Source of the DNA: Methanosarcinales archaeon ex4572_44
Lineage (GTDB): Archaea; Halobacteriota; Methanosarcinia; Methanosarcinales; EX4572-44
Assembly: GCA_002254825.2 (NCBI GenBank)
Contig: NJEL02000022.1
Span: 1-17,498, forward strand
Length of the DNA stretch: 17,498 nucleotides
Reading direction: 5' to 3'
Positions 6,741 to 14,651 of this stretch are shown here, piece by piece. The notes under the pieces were generated by a model that was given only the letters and a program-made list of their open reading frames with translations, made no database searches and was not told where the DNA came from. Each line of letters starts with the position of its first letter. Within the stretch, counting starts at the first letter, position 1. The position numbers and the translations under genes were made by a program.

Positions 6741-8206
6741 ATGGAACGTGCGAGGTTGGAAGAGGATGAACAGAAGGGATCGCTTTTACAGTAGACCAGA
6801 AGCTCTGGATAGCCCGAAAGCTCGACGATATCGGGATTGACATAATCGAGGCAGGCTCGCCCATCACTTCAAAAGGTGAGCGTGAAGCGATAAAAGCAAT
6901 TGCAAATGAAGGATTTAACGCTGAAATATGCACCTATGCTCGCATCCGCAGAGAGGACATCGAGCTTGCAACAGAATGTGACGTCGACTCTGTCCATCTC
7001 GTAGTTCCAGTATCTGACATTCACATCACCCGAAAACTTAAAAAAGATCGTGAAACTGTTTTGAGCGAGGCAATCGAGATGGTGAGCTTTGCACGCGAAC
7101 ACGGTCTGATCGTTGAACTGAGCGGCGAAGACGCATCTCGTGCAGACCTCGAATACCTGAAAACTCTCTACCAGACAGGAATCGACGCTGGCGCTGAAAG
7201 ACTCTGCTTCTGCGACACGGTGGGCGTACTCGTGCCCGAAAGAACAGAGGAGTTGTTCACAGAACTATCAAGACTCAAGAGCCCGATCAGCATCCACTGT
7301 CACAACGACTTTGGGCTTGCAGCAGCAAACACAATAACAGCCCTCAGGGCAGGTGCCAGCGAAGCGCATGTCACGGTCAACGGACTCGGAGAACGCGCAG
7401 GCAACGCCCCGCTCGAAGAAGTGGTGATTATACTCGAAACACTCTACAGCCACAGAACAGGGATCAAATGCGACGAATTATACCCGCTCTCTCGACTCGT
7501 GAGCAGACTCACCAACATGCCAGTCTCCCACAACAAAGCAGTGGTCGGTGGCAACGCCTTCACGCACGAGGCAGGTATTCACGTTCACGGCTTGCTCGCA
7601 GACTCGTCGACCTATGAACCGATCACGCCTGAAATGGTTGGACGCAAGCGGCATATCGTGCTCGGGAAACATACAGGAAAAGCCTCGGTCACACTTGCAC
7701 TTCAGGAGCTCGGGCTTGAGACAACCGAAACTCAGCTTGAAGAGATTATGAACCGTGTGAAAGAACTCGGCGATCTCGGCAAACGGGTGAGTGATGCCGA
7801 TCTTCAGAGCATTGCCGAAACAGTCCTCGGTATCTATCAGGAGGCAAAGGTGAAGATGGAAGATTTTACAGTTGTCTCCGGGAACAGGGTCATGCCAACT
7901 GCTTCACTCAAATTACAGGTCAGCGGCAATGAAATTGTTGAAGCTGCAACAGGGCTTGGACCTGTTGATGCAGCCATAAACGCTCTCAGAAAAGCCATCG
8001 CTGGCATTGCTGATATACGCCTCGAAGAGTACCACGTGGATGCAATAACTGGTGGAACCGATGCCCTTGTAGAGGTTCTGGTGAAACTGAGCAAGGACGA
8101 TCGGGTGATAACCGCACGAGGGGCGCGGGCAGATATTATAACAGCGTCTGTTGAAGCTGTCCTTGAAGGCGTCAACAGACTCATTCAGGCTGAAAATGGA
8201 GGATGA
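6741..8206 (+). pseudogene. 2-isopropylmalate / (R)-citramalate synthase (LeuA/CimA), 5' end broken
   Basis: Enzymes of this family condense acetyl-CoA with 2-oxoisovalerate (leucine) or pyruvate (isoleucine via citramalate). From base 6770 the frame is open for 478 residues and matches the family well: TEGIAFTVDQKLWIARKLDD, the HCHNDFGLAAANT metal motif (near 7293), GLGERAGNAPLEE, FTHEAGIHVHG, LGKHTGKASV, and the C-terminal regulatory domain (about the last 120 residues). The 5' end is damaged. A TATA box points to ATG 6741, but that frame stops at 6794. The good frame has a TGA at 6767 and its first usable start is TTG 7061, in the middle of the TIM barrel. The expected DTTLRDGEQ motif, which supplies the catalytic Arg and a metal-binding Asp, is missing. 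LeuA and CimA cannot be separated by eye. The stop overlaps or abuts ilvB. Confidence 0.85.
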
Positions 8207-8214
8207 AGGGACCA

Positions 8215-9771
8215 ATGGCAGAAATTACAGGTGCTGAGGCACTGATAGAATCACTTGAAAATGAGAACGTCGAGGTTATCTTCGGATATCCTGGTGGATC
8301 GGTACTCCCGATATACGACGAGCTATACGATGCAGATATAAGACACGTGCTCATTGCCACGGCATACATGGACTCTGTTCCGCTCGTTGCAATCACAGGG
8401 CAGGTTCCACGCCCACTCATAGGCGGTGATGCCTTCCAAGAGGCAGACATCACAGGAATAACACTCCCAATAACCAAACACAACTATCTCGTAAAAGACG
8501 TTCACGACCTGCCACGTATTATAAAAGAAGCATTTTACATAGCATCGACTGGAAGACCAGGTCCTGTTCTGATCGACATTCCAAAGGATGTGACCACCGA
8601 TACACTGGACTTCACCTATCCACAGAAGATCAATCTACGTGGTTACATACCACCGAAGAGTGCTGATGTGAAGCATTTGAGAGAGGCAGCACAATTGATA
8701 CTGAAATCGGAGAGACCTGTTATCTATGCTGGCGGTGGGATCATAATCTCTGACGCTGCAGGTGAACTCCTCAGTCTCGCAGAGACGATAATGGCGCCTG
8801 TCACAACCACTCTCATGGGAAAAGGCGCATTCCCAGACAACCACCCGCTGTCGATCGGGATGCCAGGGATGCACGGTACAAAGTATGCCAACTATGCAAT
8901 CCAGGAATCCGATATAGTGATAGCGGTGGGCGTGCGTTTTGATGATCGGGTCACAGGCAAGCTCGAATCCTTTGCACCGAATGCAAAGATCATCCACATC
9001 GATATCGACCCCGCAGAGATCAGAAAAAACATTCGCGTCGACGTCTCAATCGTTGGAGATGCAAAGACAGCTCTATTGCGACTCATAGGACTTGTGAAAG
9101 AAAGCCAACCCAGAACAGACCCATGGCTTGATCGAATAAACAAGTGGAAACAGGAATTTCCACTCCAGTACAAAAAAGATGGCTTGAAGCCACAGTACGT
9201 TGTAGAGAGCATCTGTGAACTCTATCCAGATGCCATAATCACAACAGAAGTGGGACAGAACCAGATGTGGGCAGCCCAATACTTCAGGTGTACCCGGCCA
9301 CGCACCTTCATATCATCGGGCGGGCTTGGAACAATGGGCTACGGATTCCCAGCCGCAATCGGCGCAAAAGTAGGAGTTCCTGATGCCACCGTGATAGATA
9401 TCGCAGGCGACGGATCCTTCCAGATGAACAGCCAGGAGCTTGCAACTACTGTTCAGAACAACGTGCCTGTCGTGGTTGCGATCCTCAACAACGGATACCT
9501 TGGAATGGTGCGCCAATGGCAGGAACTATTCTTCGAACAGAGATACTCTGCAACAATAATCGAGGATAGCGTTGACTTCGTAAAACTCGCCGAAGCCTAC
9601 GGGGCACTCGGACTGCGGGTAGAGAGACCCGAAGACGTGAAACCAACACTGAAAGAAGCAGTCGGATCATGCAAACCATGTATAATTGATTTTATCGTGG
9701 AACGCACCGAGAATGTATCACCGATGGTTCCTGCGGGCGCTGCAATAAACGAGATACTTGATCTGGAGTGA
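8215..9771 (+). CDS. ilvB: Acetolactate synthase large subunit with an internal deletion
   Basis: Acetolactate synthase is the ThDP- and FAD-dependent first common enzyme of valine, leucine and isoleucine synthesis. Most of the protein is canonical: FGYPGGSVLPIYDELYD at the N-terminus, GIATAYMD-type and ITGQVP blocks, DAFQEADITGIT, the FAD-linked central domain with GGGI, and the ThDP motif from GDGSFQMN to ILNNGYLGM (near 9409-9500). However, between DIRHVL and IATAYMD (junction at 8352/8353) about 38 residues normally present are absent, without loss of frame. These include HEQGA, whose Glu activates ThDP, and the SGPGATN loop. The protein is about 518 residues rather than about 556. ATG 8215 fits the family start; ATG 8203 overlaps the upstream stop (ATGA). 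The deletion should abolish activity if real. Confidence 0.93.
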   Translation: MAEITGAEALIESLENENVEVIFGYPGGSVLPIYDELYDADIRHVLIATAYMDSVPLVAITGQVPRPLIGGDAFQEADITGITLPITKHNYLVKDVHDLPRIIKEAFYIASTGRPGPVLIDIPKDVTTDTLDFTYPQKINLRGYIPPKSADVKHLREAAQLILKSERPVIYAGGGIIISDAAGELLSLAETIMAPVTTTLMGKGAFPDNHPLSIGMPGMHGTKYANYAIQESDIVIAVGVRFDDRVTGKLESFAPNAKIIHIDIDPAEIRKNIRVDVSIVGDAKTALLRLIGLVKESQPRTDPWLDRINKWKQEFPLQYKKDGLKPQYVVESICELYPDAIITTEVGQNQMWAAQYFRCTRPRTFISSGGLGTMGYGFPAAIGAKVGVPDATVIDIAGDGSFQMNSQELATTVQNNVPVVVAILNNGYLGMVRQWQELFFEQRYSATIIEDSVDFVKLAEAYGALGLRVERPEDVKPTLKEAVGSCKPCIIDFIVERTENVSPMVPAGAAINEILDLE

Positions 9772-9778
9772 TATAGAG

Positions 9779-10309
9779 ATGAAAAAACATACCTTATCAG
9801 TTCTTGTTGAGAACAAACCTGGCGTGCTTGCAAGAATCTCAGGACTCTTCAGCCGCAGAGGATTCAACATCGAAAGCCTCGCAGTCGGAGTGACTGAAGA
9901 AACCAGTATCTCACGGATAACAATCGTGGTCTCCGGTGATGACGCCGTCCTCGAACAGGTGAAGAAACAATTAAACAAATTAATCGACGTGATACACATA
10001 GCAGAACTATCACCCTACGACTCAGTTTCAAGAGAACTGGCACTCATAAAAGTAGAGGTAGACACAACAACACGCTCAATGGTCATGCAGATAGTTGACG
10101 TCTTCAGAGCAAGAATAATAGACGTTGCAACCGACTCCTTAATCGTGGAAGTTACAGGTAGCAAAGGCAAAATCGCATCGATACAGCGACTACTCTCACA
10201 ATTTGGAATCAAAGAGATGGTTCGAACAGGAAAAGTCGCACTCCACCGCATGAGTAAAACCGCAGCAGACACGATACCAGAAAAACTCCAGAAACCAGAG
10301 GAGGAGTAA
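9779..10309 (+). CDS. ilvN: Acetolactate synthase small (regulatory) subunit
   Basis: The regulatory subunit binds the large subunit and mediates valine feedback control. The 176-residue protein has an N-terminal ACT domain (KHTLSVLVENKPGVLARISGLF, given here by its hallmark KPGVLARISGLFSRRGFN; residues about 3-75) and the C-terminal ALS_ss_C domain (FRARIIDVATDS, QFGIKEMVRTGKVALHR). The valine-site region around NKPGVL and GFNIESL is intact. ATG 9779 is preceded by GGAGTGAT six bases upstream and lies seven bases after the ilvB stop, so coupling is likely. The ORF could begin earlier, inside ilvB, but the family starts here. Unlike its partner it shows no deletion. A typical ilvC does not follow; purC does. 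Confidence 0.95.
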   Translation: MKKHTLSVLVENKPGVLARISGLFSRRGFNIESLAVGVTEETSISRITIVVSGDDAVLEQVKKQLNKLIDVIHIAELSPYDSVSRELALIKVEVDTTTRSMVMQIVDVFRARIIDVATDSLIVEVTGSKGKIASIQRLLSQFGIKEMVRTGKVALHRMSKTAADTIPEKLQKPEEE

Positions 10310-10312
10310 GGA

Positions 10313-11035
10313 GTGGTGACACGCGGAGAGGCTCTCTACCGGGGAAAGGTAAAAACGATCTACCGAACAGATGATGAAAACGTCTTTATTGCAGAGTTCC
10401 ATGATGATCTAACTGCCTTCGACGGGAAAAAAAAGAGCAGTCTTGAAAAAAAAGGATATTACAACGCTAAAATCTCAGAGAAGCTCTTCAGACTCCTCGA
10501 ATCAAACGGAATTCCAACCCACTTCAAAGACATGCTCTCAGAGACTGAGATGTTGGTAGACGCTGTTCAGATCATACCCATTGAAGTGATCGTACGAAAC
10601 ATCGCCGCAGGCTCAATCACCAGGAAATACCCAGTAGAAGAAGGCAGAAAACTCGTGCCCCCTGTCGTTGTACTGGACTACAAAAGCGATGAACACGGAG
10701 ATCCAATGATAAACGAAGATATCGCAGTTGCAATGGGAATTGCAAGCATGGACGAGCTTGGATTGATGCGAAGACTCGCACTTGAAATAAACCAGGTACT
10801 GATCAAGTTTTTAGATGAGCGAGGACTGGTTCTACCTGACTTCAAGCTTGAGTTTGGGCGATCAAAAAAGGATGGTAGGATCATCCTGGCTGACGAGATA
10901 TCTGCTGACACATGCCGATTCTGGGACAAAGAGACTGGCGAGTCGCTTGACAAAGATGTCTTCCGCAACGATCTCGGCGACGTCGGTAGCGTGTACCAAG
11001 AGATCGCCCGACGCATAGTATCAGAGATTTCATAG
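10313..11035 (+). CDS. purC: Phosphoribosylaminoimidazole-succinocarboxamide synthase
   Basis: PurC joins aspartate to CAIR with ATP in purine synthesis, forming SAICAR. The 240-residue protein is complete: LYRGKVKTIYRTDD at the nucleotide-binding start, DDLTAFDGKKK (near residues 31-41), the signature VIVRNIAAGS (residues about 94-103), DPMINEDIAVAMG, LEFGRSKKDGRIILADEIS and DTCRFWDKETG with the DKDVFRNDLGD tail. The start is GTG at 10313, three bases after the ilvN stop, with GAGGAG six bases upstream; GTG 10316 is a close alternative. It is the last gene of the branched-chain operon. The combination is unusual functionally, though aspartate- and amino acid-linked purine genes do occur in mixed archaeal operons. 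A hairpin with T-rich flanks follows. Confidence 0.95.
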   Translation: MVTRGEALYRGKVKTIYRTDDENVFIAEFHDDLTAFDGKKKSSLEKKGYYNAKISEKLFRLLESNGIPTHFKDMLSETEMLVDAVQIIPIEVIVRNIAAGSITRKYPVEEGRKLVPPVVVLDYKSDEHGDPMINEDIAVAMGIASMDELGLMRRLALEINQVLIKFLDERGLVLPDFKLEFGRSKKDGRIILADEISADTCRFWDKETGESLDKDVFRNDLGDVGSVYQEIARRIVSEIS

Positions 11036-11064
11036 TGACGCTAGCATAACAAATATAAATCACG

Positions 11065-11131
11065 CCACTTTGCCAAAATAATTAAAATAAAAAGTGGAAA
11101 TAAGTTTTTATTTTATCTTGTCTTTTTATGC
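11065..11131. terminator. Bidirectional terminator between convergent purC and S-layer gene
   Basis: CCACTTT (11065-11071) and AAAGTGG (11091-11097) form a perfect seven-base inverted repeat around an A/T loop. On the plus strand it is followed by T-rich stretches to about 11131 (purC direction). On the minus strand the second arm runs into T-rich sequence that would end the S-layer transcript. Confidence 0.55.
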
Positions 11132-12327
11132 ACTATGGCTGTCATGGTGACAATAAATCCTGCCAGCAGAATTCCAAATCCTGGCGTTCTTGGCGTTTCG
11201 GTTGGTGTTTTAGCTGTGCTGGTTGTCTCTTGATTCTCTACTGCTTCTTTCAGTCGCACTGCTTCTTCTGGCGTGGTTGTTTCGGTGGGTGTTGATACTG
11301 GCTGTTCTGGCGTTGCTTCTGGCGTTTCGGTCGGTGTTGCTTTTGGTGTTGCTTCTGGTTCAACGCTTGTGGATTCGAGTTTGATCACTTTTCTTGGGTA
11401 GAATCGCAGCACTTTGCTTTTGTCAGCTACTTTGAATTGTATGCCCTCTGCAAGGTCTACTACTGCGTTTTGATCAAGGCTGACTGCGTGCTCATTCTTC
11501 ATTATGACGTGTGTGTCATTTGCAGTCTTTACTTTGAAGACTCCGAATTTATCGCTTGTTTTGATATTTTTTATGTCTGTTGAGATGAGCCATGTGTATT
11601 TTAATATGACTATGTCACCTTCAGAGCTTGATAGGATGCCGTCGACGTATGTTACGAAGAGTGGAACGTCGGTTAGTCCAGCGATGTCTTCTGTGTATGT
11701 GCATACCTCGTTTGGATGGAGTACGTTGTTGCAGTCAAAACTTTTGTCGCCTCTTTTGAGTATGAGCCATGCTTGTCTTGGTGTTGTTCTGGCATCGATT
11801 GCTTCTGCGGTGAGCGTCCATCCTTCACCCATGTCCCATGTCTCTCCGACGGTGAGTACTTTTTCTGCAGTGTCTCCTTGTTCAAAAATGAGTTTTGTTA
11901 GTTTGCTTGTATCACCTTTGACTGCTACTCTTTTCGCCCCGAAGAATCCCACAAGACCATAATGCGTACCATCCTGCACCACCTTTCCTTCAGGATAGTT
12001 TAATCCGTTTTCCACTGTCAGACCTTTGTTACTCTGTACTTTATATTTTTTAAGTGTTCTCTGTACGATGTAAGTGAGATGATTTTCATCAAGGTCTCTG
12101 TCACTGGACGTCAGCGATTCACTCGGATCTATTGTTAGGGTCTCGCTTCTGAGATCATTTTTCAGGTTATGCCAGAAAGCAGGGAAGGTTGACGCATTCC
12201 ATTCGTGAATACTTCCTTCATTTGATATTTGGCCACGTATCTCAACGCTGTTTGCAGCGCTGACTGCTGGAGCAATCAGTGCTACTGCTATCATTATACA
12301 TAGTACTTTTGATATGCGTTCTAACAT
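11113..12327 (-). CDS. S-layer-type surface glycoprotein with PGF-CTERM tail
   Basis: A 404-residue exported protein. Residues 1-24 are a signal peptide ending AVSA. Residues about 27-310 resemble the Methanosarcina-type S-layer duplication domain: VEIRGQIS, HEWNASTFPAFWHNLKNDL, GKVVQDGTHYGLVGFFGAKRV (named by YGLVGFFG), EKVLTVGETWDMGEGWTL and the YVDGILSSSEGD region. Characterised homologues have two copies of this domain; only one is visible here. Residues about 318-378 are a Thr/Pro/Glu-rich stalk, a likely O-glycosylation region. The end is TPGFG (381-385) plus a hydrophobic helix and HKKTR, the PGF-CTERM signal processed by archaeosortase A and replaced by a lipid anchor. ATG 12327 has GAGGT seven bases upstream. 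It may be a minor surface protein rather than the main lattice subunit. The leader contains a strong inverted repeat. Confidence 0.88.
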   Translation of the reverse strand: MLERISKVLCIMIAVALIAPAVSAANSVEIRGQISNEGSIHEWNASTFPAFWHNLKNDLRSETLTIDPSESLTSSDRDLDENHLTYIVQRTLKKYKVQSNKGLTVENGLNYPEGKVVQDGTHYGLVGFFGAKRVAVKGDTSKLTKLIFEQGDTAEKVLTVGETWDMGEGWTLTAEAIDARTTPRQAWLILKRGDKSFDCNNVLHPNEVCTYTEDIAGLTDVPLFVTYVDGILSSSEGDIVILKYTWLISTDIKNIKTSDKFGVFKVKTANDTHVIMKNEHAVSLDQNAVVDLAEGIQFKVADKSKVLRFYPRKVIKLESTSVEPEATPKATPTETPEATPEQPVSTPTETTTPEEAVRLKEAVENQETTSTAKTPTETPRTPGFGILLAGFIVTMTAIVHKKTR

Positions 12328-12342
12328 TTTCTAACCTCTACT

Positions 12343-12388
12343 ATATGTTCTATCAAACATATCGCTGACTATGTTTAATAGAACATAA
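12343..12388 (-). promoter_or_regulatory. Inverted repeat / hairpin in the S-layer gene leader
   Basis: ATGTTCTATCAAACAT (12345-12360) and ATGTTTAATAGAACAT (12371-12386) are reverse complements with a single C/T difference, separated by ten bases. With one further pair at each end the stem reaches about 18 pairs; in the minus-strand RNA the mismatch is a U-G wobble. It lies 16-61 bases before the start codon, around the expected transcription start (a CTTTATG TATA-like element is at its outer edge). It could be an operator for a dimeric repressor or an mRNA hairpin that shields or stabilises the transcript. Confidence 0.6.
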
Positions 12389-12669
12389 AGCTTTTGTTTT
12401 TGAACACCTGTAATCAACAAAACCAACAACATAAAAAATTATTAGCAGTAATGTACAAAAAAGAAGACATCAGCTAAAATAAATATGTGTGAATTTTGAT
12501 TTATTTCCAGTGTTGACCAATTCCTCTTACTTTCTTTTCCTTTTACACTTTGTGGATGTTTCTGGACTTTTAGTGGGTTTTCAAAAATCTTCATGCGAAT
12601 TTTAACATTTTCTCCACACTGCAACAATTCAGTCTCAAAATCTACCCTCTATCGGTTTGGTACTGAATG
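12389..12669. other. AT-rich intergenic stretch between lysA and the S-layer gene
   Basis: About 280 bases between the lysA stop and the S-layer leader. The minus strand has a 61-residue open frame (12442-12627) without homology I recognise or a ribosome site. There is no clear lysA terminator hairpin; T-rich tracts on the minus strand near 12430-12480 may end the lysA transcript. Nothing else is supported. Confidence 0.4.
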
Positions 12670-13950
12670 TTATAACAAATGCGGTGGAAGCGTCTGTTTT
12701 GCGAGCAGATCGCACACAGTCTCATGCTCTCTGATCACGTATGGTCTGCCGTGGGAAATTAAGATCTCTGCTGCGCGCGGGCGCCCGTTGTACTGTGAAC
12801 TCATGCTGAATCCATAGGCACCGACATCGAGCACAGCGATGATATCATCCTTCTCCACTGGTGGGAGCTCTCTGTCGTGCGCGAGGATGTCCCCACTCTC
12901 ACATATCGGGCCTGCAATGGTGTAAAGCCCCATAGGTGGGAGATCTGCTTTATTAGCAACGAGGACGTGGTGGTATGCACCATACATTGCCTGTCTGATC
13001 ATCAGGTTGAATCCCGCATCCACGCCCACAAATCTCTTGTGTGCCTCTTTCACAAGGTTAACCCGGGTTAACAGTACTGTTGTGTCGCCTGTGATGTAAC
13101 GGCCGGGTTCGAGTATCATGCGTGGGTGAACACCGATCGCATCCGAGCGCTCACTCCAGACTGGTAGTATCGCATCTGCAAGATCCTCTGGTGTTGGTAC
13201 ATGCTCGTCCTTTTTATAGGGTATGCCGAGACCTGAACCGAGGTCGAGAAACTCAAGTTTTACTCCAAGCCGATCGATCTGCTCCACCAGATCCATCATC
13301 CTGTTCACAGTCTCAACAAAGGGCGTGAGCTCGATTATCTGGCTCCCAATGTGGCAGTGTATCCCAACAGGCTTGACACCTTCAATCCGTTTTGCTGTAT
13401 CGTACGCCTCGATCACCTGAGTGTAGGGTATGCCGAATTTGCTGGTTGAAAGACCCGTTGCAATCTTTGGATGTGTCTTTGGTGATATGTCCGGGTTCAC
13501 ACGAAAAGCGATCTCAGCAACCTTACCAGTTTCACGAGCAAAGGATGCAAGCGTCTTCAGTTCATCCAAGGAATCTACGGATACACGCACACCTGTTTGC
13601 AGCGCATATCTCAGTTCTTGGTCTGTTTTAGAGTTGCCATTGAAGAGTATTCGATCACTCGATATCCCGGCAAGCAATGCCATGTACAACTCACCCCCGC
13701 TGAACACATCAGCACCAGCACCCTCTTCTGCAAGTATTCGAAGTATCGTGAGATTACCATTTGCCTTTGCCGCATAGTAAACATCTGTATCTGGGAATGC
13801 ACGCTGGTAACGTCTATAATTCTCGCGGAGTCGTTCTTCATTTGTCACAAAGAGCGGTGAACCATACTCGCCAACCAGATCGACCGCATCCACCCCTCCT
13901 ATAAAGAGGTGATTATCCCTAACCCCCAGGTGTCCCTCGATCTCAAACAT
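12670..13950 (-). CDS. lysA: Diaminopimelate decarboxylase
   Basis: LysA decarboxylates meso-diaminopimelate to L-lysine using PLP, the last step of the DAP pathway. The 426-residue protein is complete. The PLP lysine is Lys62 in YYAAKANGN. HCHIGSQI (198-205), the glycine loop DLGSGLGIPY, EPGRY (281-285) and the substrate-binding CESGD (350-354, whose Cys comes from the dimer partner) are all present. It ends with the dimer-interface block VGAYGFSMSSQYNGRPR. The ATG at 13950 is preceded by GGTGAT about six bases upstream and matches the family start; an ORF extension to 13989 adds 13 unconserved residues. It is a single gene with its own promoter region (TATA at 14043-14052), not linked to dapB or other lysine genes here. 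Confidence 0.96.
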   Translation of the reverse strand: MFEIEGHLGVRDNHLFIGGVDAVDLVGEYGSPLFVTNEERLRENYRRYQRAFPDTDVYYAAKANGNLTILRILAEEGAGADVFSGGELYMALLAGISSDRILFNGNSKTDQELRYALQTGVRVSVDSLDELKTLASFARETGKVAEIAFRVNPDISPKTHPKIATGLSTSKFGIPYTQVIEAYDTAKRIEGVKPVGIHCHIGSQIIELTPFVETVNRMMDLVEQIDRLGVKLEFLDLGSGLGIPYKKDEHVPTPEDLADAILPVWSERSDAIGVHPRMILEPGRYITGDTTVLLTRVNLVKEAHKRFVGVDAGFNLMIRQAMYGAYHHVLVANKADLPPMGLYTIAGPICESGDILAHDRELPPVEKDDIIAVLDVGAYGFSMSSQYNGRPRAAEILISHGRPYVIREHETVCDLLAKQTLPPHLL

Positions 13951-14042
13951 AACAACATCACCAGAAAAATTGAATTGAACCACCCCCAAAGAAGGACTAA
14001 TATTACTTTAATCTGTTGTCTACGTCCAATTATTATTAATAT

Positions 14043-14052
14043 CTTTTATATA
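14043..14052 (-). promoter_or_regulatory. Candidate TATA box for lysA
   Basis: The minus strand reads TATATAAAAG inside a very AT-rich stretch. Transcription would start near 14020, giving a leader of about 65-70 bases. A second weaker AT-rich element is nearer the gene at about 14000-14015. Confidence 0.4.
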
Positions 14053-14196
14053 TTATATAATGTATTTTTTGCTATCATCGAGGACATCGAATCCCCTATC
14101 ACGTGTTGTAAAAATAATTGTGGTGGCACACCTCTCTACTGCGTGGAGAGTGTACCTTTATAGGTAATATAAAGGCACACCCATTTGCTTGCAGCG

Positions 14197-14212
14197 GGCA
14201 TGTTTTCGTGCC
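14197..14212. other. Small stem-loop in the lysA-ferredoxin gap
   Basis: The gap 13951-14258 holds no gene. GGCATG-TTTT-CGTGCC (14197-14212) forms a six-pair stem with a four-base loop (one G-T pair). Upstream, CTCTC/GAGAG at about 14131-14150 makes a second small stem, and GGCACACC occurs twice (about 14126 and 14174). The stem at 14197 lies just past the ferredoxin stop codon and may mark the end of that transcript, although no T-run follows. Function unknown. Confidence 0.3.
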
Positions 14213-14258
14213 ACGTTTCTCGTTCTAACGATTTAACTTAGAGCTTGAGAAGCAGTGT

Positions 14259-14432
14259 TCACTCCACTACAATGGCATCACTCGCGCAGACATCCACACA
14301 ATCGCCACAGTCATTACACTTGTCCACGTCCACAACAGCGATCTCATCGACCATCGTGATTGCTTCTTCAGGGCACTCATCGACACAAAGTTCACAACCT
14401 GTACAATCTTCTGCTATCACTTTTGCTGGCAT
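14259..14432 (-). CDS. Small 2x[4Fe-4S] ferredoxin
   Basis: A 57-residue bacterial-type ferredoxin with two cluster motifs. The first is Cys10, Cys13, Cys16 and Cys20 (CTGCELCVDECP); the second is Cys39, Cys42, Cys45 and Cys49 (CNDCGDCVDVC). It is very acidic, as expected for a soluble low-potential electron carrier; in methanogens such proteins serve CO dehydrogenase, hydrogenases, heterodisulfide reductase and related complexes. Its partner here is unknown. ATG 14432 is preceded by GGTGAT with a suitable spacer. A TATA-like element is at 14464-14475. It stands alone between lysA and the divergent membrane protein. At 58 codons it is short but unmistakable. Confidence 0.93.
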   Translation of the reverse strand: MPAKVIAEDCTGCELCVDECPEEAITMVDEIAVVDVDKCNDCGDCVDVCASDAIVVE

Positions 14433-14463
14433 CTTATAATCACCGAATCCTAATCCAGAATCA

Positions 14464-14475
14464 GATAATAAATAG
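14464..14475 (-). promoter_or_regulatory. Candidate TATA box for the ferredoxin gene
   Basis: The minus strand reads CTATTTATTATC, 32-43 bases before the ferredoxin ATG. This would leave a short leader that just contains the GGTGAT ribosome site. Confidence 0.4.
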
Positions 14476-14626
14476 ATTTCGCTTCGACCGCGCCAGCACG
14501 TTGAAACTCACACCATTTTTATCGAAATATTTTTAACCAGATGTTGTAACTATGATTAAACATGTCATGCACTTAAACAGTACTTTCAGTGGTGCTTCAC
14601 AACTGGCCCCATTGGAAAGAGTTAAA

Positions 14627-14636
14627 TTAAATATAG
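14627..14636 (+). promoter_or_regulatory. Candidate TATA box for the membrane protein gene
   Basis: TTAAATATAG lies about 16-25 bases before the ATG at 14652, with an A-rich stretch upstream. Together with the absence of a Shine-Dalgarno sequence this suggests a leaderless transcript. Confidence 0.4.
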
Positions 14637-14651
14637 TTATTGTGTTCGTTG

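Noticed and set aside
10815..11018. Plus-strand overlapping ORF inside purC
   Set aside because: Shadow frame of a complete purC gene.
12442..12627. 61-residue minus-strand open frame between lysA and the S-layer gene
   Set aside because: No ribosome site, no recognised family and AT-rich composition; kept only as a note on the intergenic stretch.
13909..14163. 84-residue plus-strand open frame overlapping the lysA start
   Set aside because: Its first part is antisense to lysA and the rest is the AT-rich promoter region; hydrophobic runs come from TAT repeats.
14123..14214. GTGGCAC/GTGCCAC inverted repeat with a 78-base loop
   Set aside because: Only seven pairs over a long loop; easily chance, so not called as an RNA gene.
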